From: Xanthobacteraceae bacterium
GTDB lineage: Bacteria; Pseudomonadota; Alphaproteobacteria; Rhizobiales; Xanthobacteraceae
Direction: 5' to 3'
NCBI GenBank assembly: GCA_031291445.1
Contig: JARLJA010000194.1
Span: 1-50,839, forward strand
Length of the DNA: 50,839 nt
In this document: positions 9,509-18,177 of the stretch, in pieces
Position numbering within the stretch: position 1 is the stretch's first letter
Layout of the letters: every line of letters starts with the position of its first letter
The notes under the pieces: model-generated
Databases searched by the model: none
What the model was told of the DNA's origin: nothing
What the model saw: the letters and a program-made list of their open reading frames with translations, nothing else
Translations under genes and position numbers: made by a program

Positions 9509-11401
9509 ATGCAGGCCGCGGACCTCCATATCGATTCCAACCGCGGCGCCGCCGCCGCCGGCGAACCGTCCGGTTTCGACCGCGTGCTGACCGCGGCCGA
9601 AGCGCTCGTCGGCAGGGCTGTCGAAATTCCGGCCGCGCTGCTGGTGGCCGCCGAGGTCGTGATCCTGCTGGCCGGCGTGGTGGCGCGCTACGGCTTCCGC
9701 CGGCCGCTGGTGTGGTCGGACGAACTGGCCTCGATGCTGTTCCTCTGGCTCGCGATGCTGGGCGCCGTGGTTGCCTTCCGGCGCGGCGAACACATGCGGA
9801 TGACCGCGCTGGTCGCCCGGCTGTCGCCGCCGTGGCGCGCCTTTCTCGATCTGGTTGCCACCGTCGCGGCGCTGGCGTTCCTGGTGCTGATCGTCGGCCC
9901 CTCCTGCGACTACGCCTACGAGGAAAGCTTCATCACCACCCCTGCTCTGCAGGTCGCCAACAGCTTCCGCGCCGCGGCGCTGCCGGTCGGGATTGCCTTG
10001 ATGGCGGTGTTCGCGCTGCTGCGGCTGCTGCGGTCGGCGGACCGGCGCGCAACGCTTGCCGCCGTCGCGGCGGTCGCGGCGATCCTCCTGGTGTTCTGGC
10101 TGGCGCAGCCCTGGCTGCGCCCGCTCGGCAACCTCAACCTGGTGATCTTCTTCGTCGGCGTCGTCGGTCTCGGCGTGTTCGCGGGCGTCCCGATCGCCTT
10201 CGCCTTCGGGCTGTCGATCTTCGGCTACCTCGCGCTCACCACCCGCACGCCGCTGATGGTGCTGGTGGGGCGCATGGACGAGGGCATGAGCCACCTGATC
10301 CTGCTGTCGGTGCCGCTGTTCGTCTTCCTCGGCCTCTTGATCGAGATGACCGGCATGGCCCGCGCCATGGTCGCGTTCCTGGCGAGCCTGATGGGACACG
10401 TCCGGGGCGGCCTGCACTACGTGCTGCTCGGGGCCATGTACCTGGTGTCCGGGATTTCCGGCTCCAAGGCCGCCGACATGGCCGCTGTCGCCCCGGTGCT
10501 GTTTCCCGAGATGAAGGAGCGGGGCGCCCGCCCCGGCGATCTGGTCGCCCTCCTCGCCGCCAGCGGCGCCCAGACCGAGACCATTCCGCCCAGCCTGGTG
10601 CTGATCACCATCGGCTCGGTGACCGGGGTGTCGATCTCGGCGCTGTTCACCGGCGGCCTGTTGCCCGGGCTGGTGCTGGCGGCGTGCCTGTCCGCCGTGG
10701 TGTGGTGGCGCTATCGCGACGAGGACCTGCGCCACGTCCACAAGGCCTCGGCCGGCGCCATCGGCCGCGCCTTCATCGTCGCCCTGCCCGCCATCGCGCT
10801 GCCGTTCGTGATCCGCGCCGCCGTGGTGGAGGGCGTGGCCACCGCCACCGAGGTCTCGACCATCGGCATCGCCTATGCCGTGCTGGCGGGCCTGGTGATC
10901 TACCGCCGCTTCGACTGGAAACGCCTGATCCCGATGCTGGTTGACACCGCCTGCCTGTCCGGCGCCATTCTCCTCATCATCGGCACCGCGACCGGCATGG
11001 CCTGGGGCCTCACCCAGTCGGGCTTCTCCCGGGCCCTCGCCACCACCATGGCCACCATGCCCGGTGGCGCGTTCGCCTTCATCGCGGTGTCGATCCTGGC
11101 CTTCGTCGTGCTCGGCAGCGTGCTCGAGGGCATTCCGGCCATCGTGCTGTTCGGCCCCCTCCTGTTCCCGATCGCCCGCGCGGTCGGCGTCCACGAGGTG
11201 CACTATGCCATGATCGTCATCCTGGCCATGGGGATCGGCCTGTTCGCGCCGCCGTTCGGGGTCGGCTACTACGCCGCCTGCGCCATCGGCCGGGTCGATC
11301 CGGCCGAGGGCCTGCGGCCGATCTGGGGCTACATGGCAGCGCTCCTGGTCGGGCTCCTGGCGATCGCGGCGATACCCTGGATTTCGATCGGATTTTTATG
11401 A
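9509..11401 (+). CDS. TRAP transporter fused permease DctQM
   Basis: A 630-residue inner-membrane protein in which the small DctQ subunit (about residues 1-200, four helices) is fused to the large DctM subunit (about 215-630, twelve or so helices). DctM-like sequence includes G-V-F-A-G-V-P-I-A-F-A-F-G-L-S, E-M-T-G-M-A-R and the substrate-site region S-G-S-K-A-A-D-M-A-A-V. It imports the solute bound by the upstream DctP using the sodium gradient. The start ATG lies four bases after the dctP stop. The protein is full length with no breaks. A 120-bp AT-rich gap separates it from the acyl-CoA ligase on the same strand. Confidence 0.9.
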   Translation: MQAADLHIDSNRGAAAAGEPSGFDRVLTAAEALVGRAVEIPAALLVAAEVVILLAGVVARYGFRRPLVWSDELASMLFLWLAMLGAVVAFRRGEHMRMTALVARLSPPWRAFLDLVATVAALAFLVLIVGPSCDYAYEESFITTPALQVANSFRAAALPVGIALMAVFALLRLLRSADRRATLAAVAAVAAILLVFWLAQPWLRPLGNLNLVIFFVGVVGLGVFAGVPIAFAFGLSIFGYLALTTRTPLMVLVGRMDEGMSHLILLSVPLFVFLGLLIEMTGMARAMVAFLASLMGHVRGGLHYVLLGAMYLVSGISGSKAADMAAVAPVLFPEMKERGARPGDLVALLAASGAQTETIPPSLVLITIGSVTGVSISALFTGGLLPGLVLAACLSAVVWWRYRDEDLRHVHKASAGAIGRAFIVALPAIALPFVIRAAVVEGVATATEVSTIGIAYAVLAGLVIYRRFDWKRLIPMLVDTACLSGAILLIIGTATGMAWGLTQSGFSRALATTMATMPGGAFAFIAVSILAFVVLGSVLEGIPAIVLFGPLLFPIARAVGVHEVHYAMIVILAMGIGLFAPPFGVGYYAACAIGRVDPAEGLRPIWGYMAALLVGLLAIAAIPWISIGFL

Positions 11402-11520
11402 TGTAGATCAATTGATTATTGGATAGATCTCGTAAAATGAAGAGAGCGAACTAAGGTTTTACTTTAACACTAAGACGCTGAGCTAAGTATCTGAATTGGC
11501 GACGAAGACAGGAGGCGCAG

Positions 11521-13170
11521 ATGAACACCCCCCAAGGCCACTACAGCTTCGGGCTCGACAAGACGCCGGCCAACTATGTGCCGCTCTCGCCGCTCAGCTT
11601 CCTGGCCCGCGCGGCCGCCGTCTATCCGCAGCTGACCAGCGCGGTCTACGAGGACCGGGTCTTCACCTGGGCCGAGACCTACGAGCGCTGCCGCCGCGCG
11701 GCGTCGTTCCTGAGCCGGCGCGGGGTCGCCCGCGGCGACACGGTCGCGACCATGCTGCCCAACCTCCCGGCGATGAACGAGCTGCATTTCGCCGTGCCGA
11801 TGACGGGCGCGGTCATCAACACCCTCAACACCCGGCTCGACGCCGCGGCGATCGCCTTCATGCTCGATCACGGCGGCGCCAAGGTGCTGCTGGTCGACCC
11901 CGAATTCTCGGCCGTGATCGCCGAGGCGCTGTCCCTGATGAAGGGCCGCAAGCCGCTGGTGGTCGACGTCGACGACGCCGCCTTCAGCGGCGGCCGGCGG
12001 ATCGGCGAGATCGAATACGAGGACGCCCTGGCCTCGGGAGACCCCGGCTTCGTGTGGTCGCACCCCGAGGACGAATGGGACGCCATCGCGCTGAGCTACA
12101 CGTCGGGCACCACCGGCAACCCGAAGGGCGTCGTGACCCATCATCGCGGCGCCTATCTCAACGCCGTCAGCAACGTGCTGGCCGCCAATCTCGGCCCTCA
12201 CCCGGTGTATCTGTGGACCCTGCCCATGTTCCACTGCAACGGCTGGTGCTTCCCGTGGACCATCGCGGCGACCGCCGGGGTCAATGTCTGCCTGCGCAAG
12301 GTCGACCCCACCAAGATCTTCGACCTGATCGCGCGCCACGGCGTCACCCACATGAGCGGCGCCCCGATCGTCTACAACACCCTGATCAACGCTCCCGGCG
12401 CGCCGCGGGGCGCTGACGCCAGGCCCGTGGTCGGGCTGATCGCCGGCGCGGCCCCGCCGGTGGCGGTGCTGTCCGGAGCGGAGAGCATCGGCATCAAGCT
12501 GACCCATGTCTACGGCCTCACCGAAGTCTACGGCCCGGCGGCGGTCTGCGCCGTGCAGCCGGGCTGGGACGACCTGCCGGTCGATGAGCGCGCCCAGCTC
12601 ACCCGGCGGCAGGGCGTGCCCTACCCGCTGCAGGAGGGGGTGACCGTGCTCGACCCGCAGACCATGCTGCCGGTGCCGCGCGACGGCGAAACCATCGGCG
12701 AGGTCATGTTCCGCGGCAACATCGTGATGAAGGGCTATCTCAAGAACGCCAAAGCCACCCGCGAAGCCTTCGCCGGCGGCTGGTTCCACACCGGCGACCT
12801 CGGCGTCCTGGACCAGGACGGCTACGTCATCATCAAGGACCGCTCGAAGGACATCATCATCTCCGGCGGCGAGAACATCTCCTCGGTCGAGGTCGAGGAC
12901 GTCCTCTACAAGCACCCGGCGATCCTGTTCGCCGCCGTCGTCGCCAAGCCGGACCCCAAATGGGGCGAAGTGCCGTGCGCCTTCATCGAGCTCAAGCCCG
13001 GCGCGACCACCACCGAGGCCGCGATCCTCGCCTATTGCCGCGAGCACCTGCCCGGCTTCAAGTCGCCCAAGGCCGTGGTGTTCGGCGAGCTGCCGAAAAC
13101 CTCGACCGGCAAGATCCAGAAGTTCATGCTGCGCGACCAGGTCGGGTCGGCGAGTGCGATCACGGCGTGA
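11521..13170 (+). CDS. Medium/long-chain acyl-CoA ligase (AMP-binding)
   Basis: An adenylate-forming ligase of 549 residues that would convert a carboxylic acid, ATP and CoA to acyl-CoA, AMP and pyrophosphate. Motifs are all in place: the P-loop S-Y-T-S-G-T-T-G-N-P-K-G near 193-204, Y-G-L-T-E-V-Y-G-P, W-F-H-T-G-D-L, K-D-R-S-K-D-I-I-I-S-G-G-E-N-I and the catalytic Lys in T-G-K-I-Q-K near the C-terminus. The start follows a strong AGGAGG ribosome site (11510-11515). It resembles DmdB/FadD3-type ligases, but the acyl chain cannot be predicted. Placement after a TRAP transporter suggests activation of the imported acid. The upstream 120 bases are unusually AT-rich and contain a 10-bp palindrome (11407-11416). 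The stop abuts the convergent MBL gene directly. Confidence 0.9.
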   Translation: MNTPQGHYSFGLDKTPANYVPLSPLSFLARAAAVYPQLTSAVYEDRVFTWAETYERCRRAASFLSRRGVARGDTVATMLPNLPAMNELHFAVPMTGAVINTLNTRLDAAAIAFMLDHGGAKVLLVDPEFSAVIAEALSLMKGRKPLVVDVDDAAFSGGRRIGEIEYEDALASGDPGFVWSHPEDEWDAIALSYTSGTTGNPKGVVTHHRGAYLNAVSNVLAANLGPHPVYLWTLPMFHCNGWCFPWTIAATAGVNVCLRKVDPTKIFDLIARHGVTHMSGAPIVYNTLINAPGAPRGADARPVVGLIAGAAPPVAVLSGAESIGIKLTHVYGLTEVYGPAAVCAVQPGWDDLPVDERAQLTRRQGVPYPLQEGVTVLDPQTMLPVPRDGETIGEVMFRGNIVMKGYLKNAKATREAFAGGWFHTGDLGVLDQDGYVIIKDRSKDIIISGGENISSVEVEDVLYKHPAILFAAVVAKPDPKWGEVPCAFIELKPGATTTEAAILAYCREHLPGFKSPKAVVFGELPKTSTGKIQKFMLRDQVGSASAITA

Positions 13171-13986
13171 TCAGGCGCCGGCGATGGTGAGCCGCAGGCC
13201 GTCATAGCCGGCAATGACGTGATCGGGCAGTTGTGCCCCGAGCGCGTCGTAGTCGAGATCGGCGTGCAGGTTGGTCAGTACCGCACGGCGCGGCTTGAAG
13301 CGGTCGATCCAGTCGAGCGCATCGTCGACGCTGAAGTGGCTCGGGTGCGGCGCGTAGCGCAGCGCGTCGATGATCCAGAGGTCGAGATTCTCGAGCGCGG
13401 GCCAGCTCTCGGGCGGAATGTCGCTGACGTCGGGGGTGTAGGCGGCGTCGCCGATCCGGTAGCCCAGCGCGGGAATGTTGCCGTGCCGCAGCAGGAAGGC
13501 GGTCAACCCCAGCTCGCCGCCCTTCCCGGCAACCGTCCGGCTTTCGCCGGCCTCGATCGCGTGACTGGTCAGGATCGGCGGATAGTCGCTGCCGGGCGGC
13601 GACACGAAGCAATAGGAGAACCGCAGCAGGATGTGGTCGGCGGTCGACTGGTTGAGATGGACCGGGATCCGCGCGCGCTGGTGCAGCACCACCGAGCGCA
13701 GATCGTCGATGCCGTGGGTCTGGTCGGCATGCTCGTGGGTGAGAAACACCGCGTCGATGTGGTCGACCTCGGTCGCGATCAGCTGCTCGCGCAGGTCCGG
13801 CGAGGTGTCGATCAGCACCCGTGTGATACCGGCGTCGCCGCGCTTTTCCGCCAGCAGCGAACAGCGCAGGCGACGGTTGCGCGGCTGGGCCGGGTTGCAG
13901 GCGCCCCAGCCGAGCGCCGGTCGCGGGACTCCCGCGGATGATCCGCTGCCCAGGATGGTCAAGGTCGTGGTCGGCGTCGTGGTCAT
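13171..13986 (-). CDS. MBL-fold metallo-hydrolase (PhnP-like phosphodiesterase)
   Basis: A 271-residue metallo-beta-lactamase-fold hydrolase of the PhnP type. The metal site is T-H-E-H-A-D-Q-T-H-G near residues 96-105, and further ligands lie in the Y-T-P-D-V-S-D segment and in N-L-H-A-D-L-D-Y near the end. The N-terminal L-G-S-G-S-S-A-G-V-P and the G-W-G-A-C-N-P stretch are characteristic of the branch that sits after tatD in Rhizobiales. It probably hydrolyses a cyclic phosphodiester or similar small substrate in the cytoplasm. The ATG at 13986 overlaps the tatD stop (ATGA), so it is the last gene of the dacC-tmk-holB-metG-tatD-mbl operon. The much longer open frame upstream is the tatD region read in another frame. 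Confidence 0.9.
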   Translation of the reverse strand: MTTTPTTTLTILGSGSSAGVPRPALGWGACNPAQPRNRRLRCSLLAEKRGDAGITRVLIDTSPDLREQLIATEVDHIDAVFLTHEHADQTHGIDDLRSVVLHQRARIPVHLNQSTADHILLRFSYCFVSPPGSDYPPILTSHAIEAGESRTVAGKGGELGLTAFLLRHGNIPALGYRIGDAAYTPDVSDIPPESWPALENLDLWIIDALRYAPHPSHFSVDDALDWIDRFKPRRAVLTNLHADLDYDALGAQLPDHVIAGYDGLRLTIAGA

Positions 13987-14774
13987 GGCTGTCCGTCGGG
14001 CCGCGGCACCTTGCCGAACAGCCGGAAGAAGTTGTCGGTGGTCTGGCGGGCAATGTCGTCGAGGGTGGTGCCGCGCACCTCGGCCAGCACCTTGGCGGTC
14101 TCGACCACGAAGGCCGGCTCGTTGCGCTTGCCGCGATGCTTGCCGGGCGCGAGGTAAGGCGAGTCGGTCTCCACCAGGATGCGGTCGGCCGGCAGCTCGG
14201 CGGCGAGGTCCCGCAGCGCCTGGCTGTTCTTGAAGGTCAGGATGCCGGTGAACGAGATCGACAGGCCGTGGGCGATCGCCTTCATGGCGAGCTCGCGGCC
14301 GCCGGTGTAGCAGTGCAGCACCGCCTTGAACGGCCCCTTGGCGATCTCGTCGTCGAGAATCCGCCCGCAGTCCTGGTCGGCCTCGCGGGTGTGGATGACC
14401 AGCGGCAGGCCGGTGGCGCGGGCGGCGGCGATGTGGGCGCGGAAGCCGCGCTCCTGGGCGACCGGAGAGCCGTGCTTGTAGAAATAGTCGAGCCCCGCCT
14501 CCCCGAGCCCGACCACCTTGGGATGGGCCGTCAGCGCGATCAGTTCTTCGGCGGCAATACCGTCCTCGTGGTCGGCTTCGTGGGGATGGGTGCCGACCGT
14601 GCAGTAGACGTTGGGAAACCGCTCCGCGATGTCGAGCAGGGCCTGAAGCCGCCGCACCTTGGTCGAGATCGTGACCATCCGGCCGACGCCGGCCGCCTCG
14701 GCGCGCGCCACGATGCCGTCGAGGTCGGCCTCGAAATCCGGGAAGTCGAGATGGCAGTGACTGTCGACCAGCAT
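13983..14774 (-). CDS. tatD: TatD-family metal-dependent DNase
   Basis: A TIM-barrel hydrolase of 263 residues in the TatD/YcfH family, thought to act as a 3'-5' exonuclease or DNA/tRNA hydrolase. Visible metal ligands are H-C-H at residues 6-8, the Glu in G-L-G-E-A-G-L-D-Y, His in V-I-H-T-R, His in L-H-C-Y-T-G and Asp in E-T-D-S-P-Y-L-A-P. All family ligands are present. The start is fixed by a TGATG overlap with the metG stop. This is the usual alphaproteobacterial location, so the gene is ordinary. Confidence 0.93.
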   Translation of the reverse strand: MLVDSHCHLDFPDFEADLDGIVARAEAAGVGRMVTISTKVRRLQALLDIAERFPNVYCTVGTHPHEADHEDGIAAEELIALTAHPKVVGLGEAGLDYFYKHGSPVAQERGFRAHIAAARATGLPLVIHTREADQDCGRILDDEIAKGPFKAVLHCYTGGRELAMKAIAHGLSISFTGILTFKNSQALRDLAAELPADRILVETDSPYLAPGKHRGKRNEPAFVVETAKVLAEVRGTTLDDIARQTTDNFFRLFGKVPRPDGQP

Positions 14775-16339
14775 CACGGCTTGCCCGCGGCTTCTGCCGG
14801 CTCGACATAGCGCGGGAACACCGGCGTCGGCGGCGGCAGCGGCTGGCCCGGCGCGATCCGCGCGGCCAGCGCGGCGAAGCTGCGGGCGTCGGGTGCGACG
14901 CCGAGCAAGTCGAGCAGCCTGGCGCAGGAGTGCGGCATCACCGGCTGGGCCAGGATCGCGACCTGGCGCACCACCTCGGCGGTGACATAGAGCACGGTCG
15001 CCTGACGGGCCGGATCGGTCTTGGCGAGCGCCCACGGCGCCTCGCCGGCGAAATAGCGATTGGCCTCGGCGACCACCGCCCAGATCACGTTGAGCGCCTG
15101 GTGGATCTGCTGGGTCGCCATCGCCGTCCGCGCCGCCGCCAGCATGGCGTCGGCCTGCGCCAGGATCGCGTTGTCGTTTTCGCTGAAGCCGCCCGGCGTC
15201 GGCAGCACCGAGCCATACTGCTTGGCGATCATCGACAGCGAGCGCTGCGCCAGATTGCCGAGGTCGTTGGCGAGATCGGCGTTGGTGCGGGCGACGATGG
15301 CCTCGTGATTGTAGTTGCCGTCCTGCCCGAACGAGACTTCCCGCAGGAAGAAGTAGCGCAGCTGGTCGACGCCGTACTGGTCGGCCAGCGTGAACGGATC
15401 GACCACGTTGCCGACCGACTTCGACATCTTCTCGCCGCGGTTGAACAGGAAGCCGTGGGCGTAGACGCGCTTGGGCACCGCAATCCCGGCCGACATCAGG
15501 AAGGCGGGCCAGTAGACGGCGTGGAAGCGGATGATGTCCTTGCCGATGATGTGCACGTCGGCCGGCCAGAACCGCCAGTTCGGGTCGCTCTCGTCGGGAA
15601 AGCCGACGCCGGTGATGTAGTTGGTGAGCGCGTCGACCCAGACATACATCACGTGCTCGGGGTCGGCCGGCACCTTGACGCCCCAGTCGAAGGTGGTACG
15701 CGAGATCGAAAGGTCCTTGAGCCCGCTCCTGACGAAGCTGATCACTTCGTTCTTGCGCGAGTCCGGGCCGATGAAGTCGGGCTTGCTCTCGTAGAGCGCC
15801 AGCAGCCGATCCTGGTAGGCCGACAGCCGGAAGAAATAGCTCTTCTCCTCGACCCATTCGACCGGCGTGCCCTGCGGCCCGCGGCGCACCTTGTCGTCGC
15901 CGACCACGGTTTCGTCCTCAGCGTAATAGGCTTCGTCGCGAACCGAGTACCAGCCGGCGTAGCTGTCGAGGTAGATGTCGCCGGCCTTGAGCATCCGCGC
16001 CCAGATCTCCTGGCTGGAGCCATGGTGGGCCGGCTCCGAGGTGCGGATGAAGCGATCGAACGAGATGTTGAGGCGCTCGTCCATCTGCTTGAAACGCGCC
16101 GAATTGCGGGTGGCGAGCTCGAGCGCCGTCATGCCCTCGGCCTGCGCGGTCTGGATCATCTTCTGGCCGTGCTCGTCGGTTCCGGTCAGGAAGAAGACGT
16201 CCTTGCCGTCGAGGCGCTGGAAGCGCGCCAGCGCATCGGTGGCGATGGCTTCATAGGCATGGCCGATATGCGGCACGCCGTTGGGATAGGCGATCGCTGT
16301 GGTGATGTAGAACGTCCCGGATTTCGTCGCAGTCGCCAT
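14774..16339 (-). CDS. metG: Methionyl-tRNA synthetase
   Basis: MetG attaches methionine to tRNA-Met in the cytoplasm and is essential. The 521-residue protein is the short class I form without the C-terminal tRNA-binding domain. The HIGH signature appears as P-H-I-G-H near residues 19-23 and the KMSKS loop as E-K-M-S-K-S near 305-310. An anticodon-binding helical domain follows. Length and motifs are normal for alphaproteobacteria. It lies between holB (92 bases upstream) and tatD (one-base overlap). No leader structure such as a T-box was recognised in the short gap before it. Confidence 0.96.
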   Translation of the reverse strand: MATATKSGTFYITTAIAYPNGVPHIGHAYEAIATDALARFQRLDGKDVFFLTGTDEHGQKMIQTAQAEGMTALELATRNSARFKQMDERLNISFDRFIRTSEPAHHGSSQEIWARMLKAGDIYLDSYAGWYSVRDEAYYAEDETVVGDDKVRRGPQGTPVEWVEEKSYFFRLSAYQDRLLALYESKPDFIGPDSRKNEVISFVRSGLKDLSISRTTFDWGVKVPADPEHVMYVWVDALTNYITGVGFPDESDPNWRFWPADVHIIGKDIIRFHAVYWPAFLMSAGIAVPKRVYAHGFLFNRGEKMSKSVGNVVDPFTLADQYGVDQLRYFFLREVSFGQDGNYNHEAIVARTNADLANDLGNLAQRSLSMIAKQYGSVLPTPGGFSENDNAILAQADAMLAAARTAMATQQIHQALNVIWAVVAEANRYFAGEAPWALAKTDPARQATVLYVTAEVVRQVAILAQPVMPHSCARLLDLLGVAPDARSFAALAARIAPGQPLPPPTPVFPRYVEPAEAAGKP

Positions 16340-16431
16340 CGCCGCGAAAGCCTTTCATGCGATTCAATTTGGCCTGCGGAAACAGCCTGCCAAGATTGCT
16401 GGTGAAACGCCGCTGACCACCGCGGGCTGCG

Positions 16432-17484
16432 TCAAGGCCGAGGGAAGCGGGCCACGTCGGCGAGCAGGCCAAATACCGAGAAAACCAGCGGTTTCCGTTC
16501 AAGATTGAAGGCTTCGGTGTCACGCGCGGCGTGGGTCACCTTTTCCCATACCTCCGCGAGCCGCGCAAGCCGGGGCAGATTTGCATTGGCGTCGGGGACC
16601 TTGAGCCGCTCGCTCATCCAGCGATCGACCGTGTCCATGAAGGCCGCGACCGCCGTGCGGTCGTAGCCGCCGAGCGCGTCGCCGAGCGCATGCAGCGCCC
16701 TCTGGTCGACCTGCGGCAGCCTCTCGAGCAGCTCCAGCGTCCGCTGGTGCAGTCCGAGCGCGTCGCCGCCGAGCAGCGTCAGGGCGCGGGCGACGCTGCC
16801 TTCGGCGGCCGCAGCCGCCTCCTTGAGGCCGGGCGCATCGACGCCGATTCCGGCGCTCGCCGCGACCGCGCGGGCGACGTTCTCCGGGGACAGCGACCGC
16901 AACGGCAGTTTCCGGCAGCGCGACTGGATGGTCGCCAGCACCCGCGCCGGCGCGTGGCTGATCAGCAGGAACAGCGAACGCTGCGGCGGCTCCTCGAGAA
17001 TCTTCAGGAGCGCGTTCGCCGCGTTGGCGTTCAGCTCGTCGACGGTATCGACGATGCAGACGCGCCAGCCTTCGGCGGCCGCCGTCGAGCCGAAAAACCC
17101 GATGGTCTCGCGGGTCTCCGCCACGGTAATGACCGTGCGCTTGACGCCCTTGTCATTGGCGGTGCGCTCGAGCGTCAGCAGCGAACCGTGGCTGCCCCCG
17201 GCGATGCGGCGCGCCACCGGGTGCGCGGCGTCGACCGCAAGCGTGGTGGCCGCCTGAACCTCGGCCGCGGCGGGATCCGGGTGGGCGAGCACGAACCGCG
17301 CCATGCGGTAGGCGAGCGTCGCCTTGCCGATGCCCTGGGGCCCGCCGATCAGCCAGGCGTGCGGGATCCGGCCGCTGCGATAGGCCGCCAGCAGCGCGGC
17401 TTCGGCGTTCTCATGGCCGAACAGCTCGACGGTCTCGCGCGGCGCGCGAGCCTCGATCGCATTTTCGGCCGCCCGGCCGCTCAC
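16432..17484 (-). CDS. holB: DNA polymerase III subunit delta'
   Basis: The delta' subunit of the sliding-clamp loader, part of the replisome. The N-terminal AAA+ domain has G-G-P-Q-G-I-G-K-A-T near residues 48-57 as its P-loop, and L-L-K-I-L-E-E-P-P near 160 is the sensor 1/SRC-like stretch of clamp-loader subunits. Length (350 residues) is normal. Translation starts at a GTG that overlaps the tmk stop (GTGA), so the two genes are translationally coupled. This tmk-holB pairing is common in many bacteria and supports the assignment. Confidence 0.93.
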   Translation of the reverse strand: MSGRAAENAIEARAPRETVELFGHENAEAALLAAYRSGRIPHAWLIGGPQGIGKATLAYRMARFVLAHPDPAAAEVQAATTLAVDAAHPVARRIAGGSHGSLLTLERTANDKGVKRTVITVAETRETIGFFGSTAAAEGWRVCIVDTVDELNANAANALLKILEEPPQRSLFLLISHAPARVLATIQSRCRKLPLRSLSPENVARAVAASAGIGVDAPGLKEAAAAAEGSVARALTLLGGDALGLHQRTLELLERLPQVDQRALHALGDALGGYDRTAVAAFMDTVDRWMSERLKVPDANANLPRLARLAEVWEKVTHAARDTEAFNLERKPLVFSVFGLLADVARFPRP

Positions 17485-18176
17485 AGTTGTGCCGCCTCGC
17501 GCCGCGGCGCCAGTTCCGCGAAGCGCTCCTGTACGACCTGCCAGATCCGCGCCGCCACGGTCTGTTCGTCGGCGTCGGCATCGATCAGCACGCAGCGGTC
17601 CGGATTGGCGCTGACGACCTGGCGGTAGGCGTCGCGAAGCCGGCGATGAAAGTCATGGCCCTCGGCCTCGAAGCGGTCGGCCGCGGCGCCGCCACGGCGC
17701 CGCGCCGCGCGCGCCAGGCCGGTCTCGGCCGGAACGTCCAGCACCAGGGTGAGGTCGGGGCGCAGGGCGTCGATGGTCACCCGGTCGAACGCGTCGATCA
17801 GCGCCGTGTCGACCCTGCCGAGGACGCCCTGGTAGACCCGCGTGGAATCCGAAAAGCGGTCGCAGAGAACCCACAGTCCGCGCGACAGCGACGGGCCGAT
17901 CAGGAGATGCACGTGGTCGTCGCGGGCCGCCGCGAACAGCAAGGCCTCCGCCTCGGCGCCCAGCACCTTGCCGACCCCCGACAGCACCAGATGACGCATG
18001 ACCTCGGCGCCCGGTGAGCCGCCGGGCTCCCGGGTGACGATGGTGCGGACGCGCGCGGCGGCGAGCCGATCGGCGAGCAGGCGGATCTGGGTCGACTTGC
18101 CGGCGCCCTCGCCGCCCTCGAAGGTGATGAAACGTCCGCGCGGTGTCGCCGAACCGGGTGCCGGAGAGGATGCCAT
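17481..18176 (-). CDS. tmk: Thymidylate kinase
   Basis: Tmk phosphorylates dTMP to dTDP in DNA precursor synthesis. The 231-residue protein has the P-loop F-E-G-G-E-G-A-G-K-S-T near residues 19-29, the D-R-F/Y dTMP-binding motif as C-D-R-F-S-D-S near 105-111, and an Arg-rich lid segment (A-R-R-R-G-G) near 158-163. It begins one base after the stop of the DacC-like gene and overlaps holB, so it belongs to the same operon. Nothing is abnormal. Confidence 0.95.
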   Translation of the reverse strand: MASSPAPGSATPRGRFITFEGGEGAGKSTQIRLLADRLAAARVRTIVTREPGGSPGAEVMRHLVLSGVGKVLGAEAEALLFAAARDDHVHLLIGPSLSRGLWVLCDRFSDSTRVYQGVLGRVDTALIDAFDRVTIDALRPDLTLVLDVPAETGLARAARRRGGAAADRFEAEGHDFHRRLRDAYRQVVSANPDRCVLIDADADEQTVAARIWQVVQERFAELAPRREAAQL

Positions 18177-18177
18177 G

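Noticed and set aside
9377-11203. 608-codon open frame antisense to the TRAP permease
   Set aside because: Very rich in Gln, His, Gly and Asp with no family pattern; it is the usual antisense shadow of a high-GC gene whose true frame encodes a full DctQM protein.
11402-11520. AT-rich patch, checked for a small RNA or terminator
   Set aside because: Only a 10-bp palindrome and a strong ribosome site were found; no stable hairpin with a T-run or RNA family pattern.
13983-15857. 624-codon frame covering tatD and part of metG
   Set aside because: The N-terminal 361 codons are metG read in another frame; TatD proper starts at 14774 with an overlap to the metG stop.
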